11,173 bases of DNA from Betaproteobacteria bacterium (GTDB lineage: Bacteria > Pseudomonadota > Gammaproteobacteria > Burkholderiales > SG8-41). Where the stretch lies: contig JAKFUJ010000099.1 of NCBI GenBank assembly GCA_021732805.1, positions 1-11,173 of the forward strand, given 5' to 3'. The translations under genes were made by a program, and so were the position numbers. Shown in pieces: positions 1 to 6,427 of this stretch. The notes below the pieces were generated by a model. The model searched no databases, was not told where the DNA came from, and saw only the letters and a list, made by a program, of their open reading frames with translations. Numbering within the stretch: the stretch's first letter is position 1; every line of letters begins with the position of its first letter.

Positions 1-7
1 GGAGAAG

Positions 8-30
8 CCCCTCTCCCCTCGGGAGAGGGG
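8..30. repeat. Perfect palindromic repeat downstream of mutL
   Basis: CCCCTCTCCC (8-17) pairs perfectly with GGGAGAGGGG (21-30) around a CTC loop, a 10 bp stem of mostly G-C pairs, followed by TTGGGGTGAGGG. The hairpin lies about 65 bp past the mutL stop and 3' of it. The stem plus its G-rich tail resembles short intergenic palindromes that I recall being dispersed in many proteobacterial genomes (REP-like), but I cannot count copies here. It has no T-tract on the minus strand next to the stem, so it is not a canonical intrinsic terminator for mutL. It could still slow polymerase or protect the mRNA 3' end. The stretch 45-95 is AT-rich with no gene that I can support. Confidence 0.6.
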
Positions 31-95
31 TTGGGGTGAGGGAAAACGATGATGGCGGGAACATAAAATTTATTAATTAAATCAATTACTTATGG

Positions 96-1871
96 CTATT
101 CACCGCGACGGAACAGGCGGTCGAGATCGGCAATCGAGAATTGATGCCAGGTCGGTCGGCCGTGATTGCACTGGCCGGAACGTTCGGTGGCTTCCATGTC
201 GCGCAGCAACGCATTCATCTCGGGCACGCTCAGTTTGCGGTTGGCGCGCACCGCGGCGTGGCAGGCCATGGTTCCCAGCAGTTCGTTGCCGCGTTCGGTG
301 GCGATGCGGCTGACGCCGTATTCGCGTACTTCATGCAAGACATCCAGCGCCAGTGCCTGTGCATCGGCATCGGCGAGTAAAGCCGGTACGCCGCGCACGA
401 TCAGTGCACCGGGTCCGGCGGGTGCGATGTCGAAACCGAGCGCCTGCAGTCCTTCACGTTCGTCCTCCGTGGTGGCGACGTCCAGCGCTTCGGCGGCGAA
501 ATGCACCGGCACCAGCAGCGGTTGCATCGGAATGGTCTTGCCGTCGAGTGCAGTCTTCAGTTTTTCGTACATGATGCGTTCGTGTGCGGCATGCATGTCG
601 ATGATGATCAGGCCGTTGCGGTTTTCGGCAAGGATGTAGATGCCGGCGAGCTGTGCCAAGGCGAAACCCAGCGGATGTTCGTCGCCGGACGGCGGCAATG
701 CCGGAACCGGTGCCGCCTGCGGCAAGGTGGCGGTGTCTGTCGCTGATCGCGTTGCGAACAGCGTGGCATAAGCGCCGGCAGGTTGTGCAATGCCCAGAGT
801 CATTGCACCCTGGTTGCGGTAAAACGGCGCGGCGGGTGCTGATGGTGATGCAAAGGGCGCAGCCATTGCCGGTGCTGCTTCACCGGCGGAACGCGATAGT
901 GTCTTGTGCAGTGCGTGGAAAATGAACTGATGCACCGCACGTGAGTCGCGGAAACGCACCTCAGCCTTCGCCGGATGCACGTTGACGTCGACCAGTTGCG
1001 GATCGATGTCGAGGAACAGTACAAATGCCGGATGACGATCATGGTGCAGCACGTCGGCATAGGCCTGACGGATGGCGTGCGCCACCATCTTGTCACGGAT
1101 GCAGCGGCCGTTGACGAAAAAATATTGCGCGTCGCGCGTGCCCCTGGCGTGCGACGGTGAACTGATCGCGCCGCGGATGGCGATCTGGCCGCCGGACTCC
1201 TCGACCGGCAGTGCGCCGTCGGCGAATTCTTCGCCGAGAACTGCAGCGACACGCGCGGCCAGCAGTTGCGGCTTGACCTGCAATCTGACGCGGCCGTTGT
1301 GCGTCAACGCGAATGCGACGTCGGGTCGCGACAGTGCAATGCGGCGGAAGGCTTCTTCGCAATGTGCAAATTCGGTCTGTTCTGATTTGAGGAATTTGCG
1401 CCGCGCCGGGGTGTTGTAATACAGCTCGCGCACGTCGATGCGTGTGCCGCGCGCCAGCGTCGCCGGTTCCGGCGTGCCCAGCGTCGGGCCTTCGGCTGCC
1501 ACCTTGTAAGCGTGACGGTCTTCGCTGCGGCGGCTGGTCAGCTCCATGCGCGACACCGAGGCAATGCTCGCCAGCGCTTCGCCGCGGAAACCGAGGCTGG
1601 CGACATGTTCGAGGTCATCGAGTGTGGTGATTTTACTGGTGGCATGGCGGGCCAGCGCGAGTTTGAGTTCGTCACGGCCGATGCCGCTGCCGTCATCGAT
1701 CACCGTCACCTGTTTCACGCCGCCGGCGGCGAGTTCGACGCTGATCGCCTGTGCACCGGCATCCAGGCTGTTTTCCAGCAATTCCTTCAGCGCGGACGCG
1801 GGGCGCTCAATCACTTCGCCCGCGGCAATCTGGTTGATCAGGAGTTCCGGCAGGAGGCGGATCGCGGACAT
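96..1871 (-). CDS. mutL: DNA mismatch repair protein MutL, endonuclease-type
   Basis: MutL is the ATP-dependent mismatch-repair protein that couples MutS recognition to strand incision. The 591-residue product has the GHKL ATPase motifs: INQIAAGEVIERPA (13-26), catalytic Glu30 and Mg-ligand Asn34 in KELLENSLDAGA, DDGSGIG (59-65) and GFRGEALASI (94-103), then the GTRIDVRELYYNTPARRKF segment. A low-complexity Ala/Pro linker leads to a C-terminal dimerisation domain with DMHAAHERIMYE (425-436). This fits the DQHAx2Ex4E nuclease motif with Gln changed to Met; ACHAAVR (536-542) and CNHGRP (568-573) supply further metal-site residues. E. coli MutL lacks this set, so this protein probably nicks DNA itself, without MutH. 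The ATG at 1871 was chosen because the family begins right there (MSAIRLLPELL); the 58 codons upstream are unlike the family. No strong Shine-Dalgarno is visible. Confidence 0.96.
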   Translation of the reverse strand: MSAIRLLPELLINQIAAGEVIERPASALKELLENSLDAGAQAISVELAAGGVKQVTVIDDGSGIGRDELKLALARHATSKITTLDDLEHVASLGFRGEALASIASVSRMELTSRRSEDRHAYKVAAEGPTLGTPEPATLARGTRIDVRELYYNTPARRKFLKSEQTEFAHCEEAFRRIALSRPDVAFALTHNGRVRLQVKPQLLAARVAAVLGEEFADGALPVEESGGQIAIRGAISSPSHARGTRDAQYFFVNGRCIRDKMVAHAIRQAYADVLHHDRHPAFVLFLDIDPQLVDVNVHPAKAEVRFRDSRAVHQFIFHALHKTLSRSAGEAAPAMAAPFASPSAPAAPFYRNQGAMTLGIAQPAGAYATLFATRSATDTATLPQAAPVPALPPSGDEHPLGFALAQLAGIYILAENRNGLIIIDMHAAHERIMYEKLKTALDGKTIPMQPLLVPVHFAAEALDVATTEDEREGLQALGFDIAPAGPGALIVRGVPALLADADAQALALDVLHEVREYGVSRIATERGNELLGTMACHAAVRANRKLSVPEMNALLRDMEATERSGQCNHGRPTWHQFSIADLDRLFRRGE

Positions 1872-2073
1872 GCGGGAATTATAAGCGGTGCGGACCGGGT
1901 TATAAGCTGCTTGCATAAGGCATAAGCAGTTGTGCAAAATCATGTCGTTATGGGTCGCGGTGATGCAGTTTTTTTGACTTATAATCAACTCACATTGCGC
2001 ACGATGTGATGGCCTCGTCGTCGCCCTGATTCGATCGATACACAATATCCACAGTGCCAGTGAAGGGGAATTA
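1872..2073. promoter_or_regulatory. Divergent mutL/pntA intergenic region with promoter-like elements
   Basis: This 202 bp gap must hold start signals for both divergent units. On the minus strand a perfect TATAAT lies at 1883-1878, six bases before the mutL ATG; if used, transcription would start at or beside the ATG, giving a leaderless mRNA. No good -35 matches it. On the plus strand TATAAT occurs at 1980-1985, directly abutting TTGACT (1974-1979), so the two cannot form one normally spaced promoter. A 7 bp tandem repeat GCATAAG sits at 1913-1926, and ATAAG recurs at 1881, 1902, 1915 and 1922, possibly an operator or just AT-rich sequence. pntA has a good ribosome-binding site, AAGGGGAA, six to seven bases before its ATG. 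Promoter assignments are weak. Confidence 0.35.
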
Positions 2074-3660
2074 ATGGCTCAGACCATCGGAGTGCCCAAA
2101 GAAACGGCCGCGGGCGAAAAGCGCGTCGCGACTGTTCCGGAGGCCGTTGAAAAGCTGATCAAGCTGGGCTTCAAGGTCATGGTGCAGTCCGGCGCGGGTG
2201 ACGCGGCGAATTGCAGTGATGATACTTATCGTGCTGCGGGCGCGGAGATTGCGGCCACTGCGGCGCAGTTGTGGTCCGGTGCCGACATCGTATTCAAGGT
2301 CAGCGTTCCGACAGCGGAGGAAGTCGGCCTGCTGCGTGAAGGCGGCACCCTGATCGGCTTCATCTGGCCGGCGCAAAATCCGGAATTGATGCTGCAACTG
2401 GCTGCGAAAAAGGCCACCGTGCTGGCCATCGATTCGCTGCCGCGTGTGTTGTCCCGTGCGCAGAAAATGGATGCGCTGACGTCCCAGGCCGGCGTTGCCG
2501 GCTACCGCGCCGTGATCGAAGCAGCGAATGCGTTTGGCCGATTTTTCAACGGTCAAATTACCGCTGCAGGCAAGGTGCCTCCGGCCAAGGTCTTTATCGC
2601 CGGCGCCGGCGTCGCGGGGCTTGCGGCTATCGGCACCGCAGCCAGTCTGGGCGCCATCGTGCGTGCCAACGACACGCGCGCTGAAGTCGCCGACCAGGTG
2701 GTGTCGCTGGGCGGCGAATTCGTCAAGGTCGATTACGAAGAGGAAGGTTCCGGCGGCGGCGGTTATGCCAAGGTGATGAGCGAAGGCTTCCAGCAGGCGC
2801 AGCGCGAGATGTACGCCAAACAGGCGCGTGAGGTGGACATCATCATCACCACCGCATTGATTCCCGGCAAGCCCGCCCCGAGGCTGATCACTGCCGAGAT
2901 GGTGAAGAGCATGAAGCCGGGCAGCGTCATCGTTGACATGGCGGCTGAGCGCGGCGGCAACTGCGAGCTGACCGAACCCGGTCAGGCGGTGGTGAAACAC
3001 GGTGTGACCCTCATCGGCTACACCGACCTGAACTCGCGTCTGGCCAAACAGTCCTCAACGCTGTACGCCACCAACCTGTTCCGCCTCACCGAGGAACTGT
3101 GCAAGACCAAGGACGGCATCATCAACGTCAATATGGACGACGATGCGATTCGCGGCCTGACCGTGATCAAGGACGGTGAGGTCACCTGGCCGCCACCGCC
3201 GATCAAGCTGGCGACGCCGCCCAGGCCCGCTGCGGCAGCAGTGAAGCCGGCCGAGAAGAAAGGCCACAGCCATGGCGGTGGCGGCGCGCCGGCATCGGCA
3301 AAGGCGACCGCGATTACCTTCTTCATTGGCGCAGTGCTGTTCTGGTTCGTCGGCGCCTATGCGCCGGCGGCATTCCTCGGCCACTTCACGGTGTTCGTGC
3401 TGGCCTGCTTTGTCGGTTACATGGTGGTGTGGAATGTCACGCCCGCGCTGCATACACCGCTGATGAGCGTGACCAATGCGATCAGCAGCATCATCGCCAT
3501 CGGTGCGCTGGTGCAGGTGGCGCCGCCGCTGACCGGCGCGGTCGAACGTCCGGAGACGTGGATACTCGGCCTTGCCGTGTTCAGCATTGCGCTGACCTCG
3601 ATCAACATGTTCGGCGGATTCGCAGTCACCCGCCGCATGCTCGACATGTTCCGTAAATAG
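2074..3660 (+). CDS. pntA: NAD(P) transhydrogenase subunit alpha PntA (fused form)
   Basis: PntA is the NAD(H)-binding subunit of the membrane transhydrogenase, which uses proton re-entry to drive hydride transfer from NADH to NADP+. The 528-residue protein begins with the alanine-dehydrogenase/PNT N-terminal domain (TIGVPKETAAGEKRVA, residues 4-19) and the SQAGVAGYRAVIEA segment (~137-150). Next comes the NAD Rossmann motif IAGAGVAGLAAIGTA with NDTRAEV after it (~175-207). A Pro/Ala/Lys linker containing GHSHGGGG (~370-410) leads to four hydrophobic segments (~412-524). Both the soluble domain and the membrane domain are present, as in the E. coli single-chain form (~510 residues), rather than the split PntAA/PntAB form. 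It is followed after 13 bp by pntB, so the two are almost certainly co-transcribed. The start is supported by AAGGGGAA at 2063-2070. Confidence 0.97.
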   Translation: MAQTIGVPKETAAGEKRVATVPEAVEKLIKLGFKVMVQSGAGDAANCSDDTYRAAGAEIAATAAQLWSGADIVFKVSVPTAEEVGLLREGGTLIGFIWPAQNPELMLQLAAKKATVLAIDSLPRVLSRAQKMDALTSQAGVAGYRAVIEAANAFGRFFNGQITAAGKVPPAKVFIAGAGVAGLAAIGTAASLGAIVRANDTRAEVADQVVSLGGEFVKVDYEEEGSGGGGYAKVMSEGFQQAQREMYAKQAREVDIIITTALIPGKPAPRLITAEMVKSMKPGSVIVDMAAERGGNCELTEPGQAVVKHGVTLIGYTDLNSRLAKQSSTLYATNLFRLTEELCKTKDGIINVNMDDDAIRGLTVIKDGEVTWPPPPIKLATPPRPAAAAVKPAEKKGHSHGGGGAPASAKATAITFFIGAVLFWFVGAYAPAAFLGHFTVFVLACFVGYMVVWNVTPALHTPLMSVTNAISSIIAIGALVQVAPPLTGAVERPETWILGLAVFSIALTSINMFGGFAVTRRMLDMFRK

Positions 3661-3673
3661 GAGGGACGGAAAA

Positions 3674-5092
3674 ATGTCTTCAAGCCTCGCCACCGTCTCC
3701 TATATCGGAGCAACGATACTCTTCATTCTCAGCCTCGGCGGACTGTCACATCCGGAGTCCTCGCGGCGCGGCAATCTCTACGGCATGCTGGGCATGGCCA
3801 TCGCCGTGCTCGCGACAGTGTTCGGACCGCAGGTCACTGCGCAGGGTTATGCCTGGATCATCGGCGCCATGGTGGTCGGCGGTTCGATCGGCCTCTACGC
3901 CGCACGCACCGTCAAAATGACGCAGATGCCGGAACTGGTGGCGCTGATGCACAGCCTCGTCGGTCTGGCCGCGGCGCTGGTCGGCTTTGCCAGTTACATC
4001 GATCCGGCCGCTTCCAGCCACATGCAGGGCGCGGAAAAAACCATCCATGAAATCGAGATCTACATCGGTATCCTGATTGGTGCGGTGACGTTCTCGGGCT
4101 CGATCATCGCGTTCTGCAAACTCTCGGGCAAGATCGGCGGCAAACCGCTGCTGCTGCCGGGACGCCACTGGCTGAACTTGCTGGGGTTGCTGATCATTCT
4201 TTATTTCGGACGCGAGTTCATTCACGCTGAATCGATCGAGGCGGGCATGAAGCCGCTGATCATCATGACTGTGGTTTCGCTGCTGTTCGGCATCCACATG
4301 GTCATGGCCATCGGCGGCGCCGACATGCCGGTGGTGGTGTCGATGCTCAACAGTTATTCCGGCTGGGCTGCGGCGGCGACAGGGTTCATGCTGTCGAACG
4401 ACCTGCTGATCGTCACCGGCGCGCTGGTGGGTTCGAGCGGCGCGATTCTGTCCTACATCATGTGCCGTGCGATGAATCGCAACTTTGTCAGCGTCATTGC
4501 CGGTGGTTTCGGTACCGGCGGCGGTGCGCCGGCCAAGGCCAAGGGTGATGCTGAACCCGCGGGCGAGGTTGTTTCAATCAGTGCCGTCGAAACTGCGGAG
4601 TTGCTGCGTGATGCGAAAAACGTGATCATCGTGCCCGGCTACGGCATGGCGGTGGCCCAGGCACAGCACACGGTGTTTGAAATTACCAAGCTGCTGCGCG
4701 AAAAGGGTGTCAACGTGCGCTTCGGCATTCATCCGGTGGCGGGCCGCATGCCCGGGCACATGAACGTGCTGCTGGCCGAGGCCAAGGTGCCGTACGACAT
4801 CGTGATGGAAATGGACGAGCTGAACGAGGACTTTCCGGATACTGACGTCGCCATAGTCATCGGCGCCAACGACATCGTCAATCCGGCGGCGCAGGAAGAT
4901 CCGTCGAGCCCGATTGCCGGCATGCCGGTGCTCGAAGTGTGGAAGGGCAGAACTTCCATCGTCATGAAACGCAGCATGGCGTCAGGTTATGCGGGTGTTG
5001 ATAACCCGTTGTTTTATAAAGAAAATAATCGCATGCTCTTCGGTGACGCGAAGAAAATGCTGGGCGAGGTGCTGGTTGCACTGAAGTCCTGA
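3674..5092 (+). CDS. pntB: NAD(P) transhydrogenase subunit beta PntB
   Basis: PntB carries most of the proton channel (domain II) and the NADP(H)-binding domain III of the transhydrogenase. The 472-residue protein (E. coli ~462) has about eight or nine hydrophobic segments across roughly residues 5-270, a Gly/Ala/Lys-rich linker, and a C-terminal NADP domain. Visible domain III motifs are VPGYGMAVAQAQ (~319-330), GIHPVAGRMPGHMNVLLAEA, VIGANDIVNPAA and KRSMASGYAGVDNPLF, all hallmarks of the family. The Shine-Dalgarno GGAGGG overlaps the end of the pntA stop codon, which suggests translational coupling to pntA. Together PntAB supply cytoplasmic NADPH. The next gene starts only 36 bp downstream on the same strand, so it may share this transcript. 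Confidence 0.97.
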   Translation: MSSSLATVSYIGATILFILSLGGLSHPESSRRGNLYGMLGMAIAVLATVFGPQVTAQGYAWIIGAMVVGGSIGLYAARTVKMTQMPELVALMHSLVGLAAALVGFASYIDPAASSHMQGAEKTIHEIEIYIGILIGAVTFSGSIIAFCKLSGKIGGKPLLLPGRHWLNLLGLLIILYFGREFIHAESIEAGMKPLIIMTVVSLLFGIHMVMAIGGADMPVVVSMLNSYSGWAAAATGFMLSNDLLIVTGALVGSSGAILSYIMCRAMNRNFVSVIAGGFGTGGGAPAKAKGDAEPAGEVVSISAVETAELLRDAKNVIIVPGYGMAVAQAQHTVFEITKLLREKGVNVRFGIHPVAGRMPGHMNVLLAEAKVPYDIVMEMDELNEDFPDTDVAIVIGANDIVNPAAQEDPSSPIAGMPVLEVWKGRTSIVMKRSMASGYAGVDNPLFYKENNRMLFGDAKKMLGEVLVALKS

Positions 5093-5128
5093 TCATCAAT
5101 CCTTGATTTGAAATGGAAAGGCGCAGTC

Positions 5129-6367
5129 ATGGCCCGTCTTGAAGAAGTGCCGCTGGGTGAACGCAGGATGATGGAAACCCTGGATTGCACCGGGTTCGAA
5201 GACCGCCGCCCGTGGGTGACGGGGCCGGCGCTGAACCGGCGACGCGTGGCGCTGGTTTCGACCGCGGCGCTGAATCTGCGCAGCGACGCGGTTTATGCGC
5301 GCGAGGAGACCGGCTTTCGCGTCATCCCCGGCAATGTCGATGCCGGTGATGTGGTGATGACTCATTCATCGGTGAATTTTGATCGCACCGGATTCCAGCA
5401 GGATCTGAATGTGTGTTTCCCGTTGCAACGACTGCATGAAATGGCGGCTGCCGGCGAGATCGGCTCGGTCGCCAATTTTCATTTCACGGTGTCGGGCGGG
5501 CGTCCGCCGCTTGATCTCGAAGATTCCGCCCGCGCCATTGCCCGCACCATGCGCGCCGATGGTGTCGATACCGTGTTGCTGGTCCCGATATGACCCAAAT
5601 GCACGCGCGCCGTCGGCGGGCTGGCTGTTTTTTTCGAGGAAGAAGGACTGTCGACCACCCAGATCAGCCTGATCCGCATCCATTCCGAGCGCATCCAGCC
5701 GCCGCGCGCGCTGTGGGTGCCGTTTGAACTGGGGCGGCCGCTGGGTGTGCCCAACGATGCGGAGTTTCAGAAACGGGTATTGCGCGCGGCGTTTGCACTG
5801 CTGGATGCCGAACGCGGTCCGCTGCTCATCGATTACGCCGAGGATGTTCCGCAGTCCTCTTCCCCCGAGTCCGATGCGGAGGCGATGAACGGCATGGTCT
5901 GCGCCGTGGATTTTCCCGCATTGCCGGATGCCACCGCGCCAACCAGTGAAATCGGCATCGCATTGATGAAGGAAATCGCCGCGCTGGCGCCGTGGTATGC
6001 CGTTGCCGTCGCCGACCGCGGGCGCACCACGGTGGGCCCCAGCGGATTGCCGGTCATCGAGGCCGGAAAATACCTGGCGGCGTTTCTGGAAAATCAGTCG
6101 GCGCCGTGTCCGCGCGACGATATGCCGGCGGCGAGCGTGCTCAAGCTGGCCTACGAGGACCTCAAAGCCTATTACACCGAGGCCATCACCATGCAGCCGG
6201 GTTTTGCCACCAGCAAACGCGTCGAGGACTGGTTGTTCCGGGAATCGGTGCTGGGCACGGCGCTGTGGCGTTTGCGCGCGATCTGCCGGGCGAATGAAGA
6301 TCAGCCGTACGGGTATCTGGGGCGCAACTCGGTGGTGCCCGACCGGCAAATCAATCCGGCGAATTGA
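5129..6367 (+). CDS. GrdB/PrdB-like selenoprotein with in-frame TGA (Sec155)
   Basis: Translated through a single in-frame TGA (codon 155, 5591-5593), this gene gives a 412-residue protein of the glycine/sarcosine/betaine/D-proline reductase component B family. Family signatures lie on both sides of the TGA in the same frame: HSSVNFDRTGFQQDLNVCFP (79-98), GEIGSVANFHF, DGVDTVLLVPI-U-PKC-TRAVGG (144-164), then PPRALWVPFELGRPLGVPND. The Sec/Cys pair U155/C158 mimics a redox CxxC. The known relatives are cytoplasmic selenoenzymes that reductively cleave C-N bonds of glycine, betaine or proline; the substrate here is unknown. The partner pyruvoyl (GrdE/PrdA-like) subunit is not in the window. The C-terminal ~190 residues (EDLKAYYTEAITMQPG and onward) extend beyond the short PrdB-type subunits. 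The ATG at 5129 was chosen because GGAAAGG (5115-5121) precedes it by seven bases. A nonsense-mutated Cys gene is the alternative. Confidence 0.82.
5591..5593 (+). other. Candidate selenocysteine codon (TGA)
   Basis: TGA stands where the family has its redox-active Cys or Sec, four residues into VPI-U-PKC. Coding continues in the same frame for 257 further codons with clear family conservation and no other stop. No ATG with a Shine-Dalgarno follows closely that could restart translation; the first in-frame GTG is 124 bp downstream, inside the conserved VPFELGRP segment. Confidence 0.75.
5601..5625 (+). promoter_or_regulatory. Candidate bacterial SECIS hairpin
   Basis: Immediately 3' of the TGA, GC-ACG-CG-CGCC can fold onto GGCG-GG-CTG-GC around a GTC triloop (5612-5614). 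The pairs are four G/C pairs next to the loop, one G-G mismatch, two pairs, two mismatches, and two closing pairs. The loop begins 18 bases after the TGA and starts with G. This agrees with the bacterial SECIS rule as I recall it: loop about 16-37 bases downstream, with a G in the first two loop positions. The fold was done by eye and this GC-rich coding DNA forms hairpins easily, so it supports but does not prove the Sec reading. Confidence 0.42.
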
Positions 6368-6384
6368 GCAGGCGATGAGGTTTT

Positions 6385-6419
6385 GATGCGTTTGCTCCGC
6401 GCTGGAGCATAACGTCATC
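6385..6419. terminator. Imperfect hairpin between convergent genes, probable terminator
   Basis: The 60 bp between the selenoprotein-like gene and the convergent eptA-like gene contains a long stem. GATG-CGTT-TGCTCC pairs with GGAGCA-AACG-CATC around a GCGCT loop (6399-6403), 14 pairs with two single-base bulges (6410 and 6415). On the plus strand a T-rich stretch (TTTATTTTTTT) starts about eight bases after the stem; on the minus strand there is none. The best reading is a terminator for the plus-strand pntAB-selenoprotein unit that also blocks read-through into eptA. The T-tract is further from the stem than in textbook terminators. Confidence 0.5.
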
Positions 6420-6427
6420 CGAGCTAT

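Noticed and set aside
1872..2045. N-terminal extension of MutL from an ATG at 2045
   Set aside because: The family starts at MSAIRLLPELL; the added 58 residues run through the intergenic, AT-richer promoter region.
2045..2053. DnaA-box-like ATATCCACA upstream of pntA
   Set aside because: A single site with one mismatch and no cluster or origin genes nearby.
2071..3000. 309-codon open frame on the minus strand opposite pntA
   Set aside because: Composition is His/Arg-rich and resembles no family; it is the usual antisense shadow of a GC-rich conserved gene.
3055..3693. 212-codon minus-strand open frame opposite the end of pntA
   Set aside because: Shadow of pntA; no family resemblance or ribosome-binding site.
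5108..5128. TTG start upstream of the selenoprotein-like gene
   Set aside because: The ATG at 5129 has GGAAAGG at proper spacing and begins closer to the recognisable family sequence.
5717..6367. Separate gene starting at GTG 5717
   Set aside because: The GTG lies inside the conserved VPFELGRPLG stretch, lacks a Shine-Dalgarno, and conserved coding sequence continues upstream to the TGA in the same frame.
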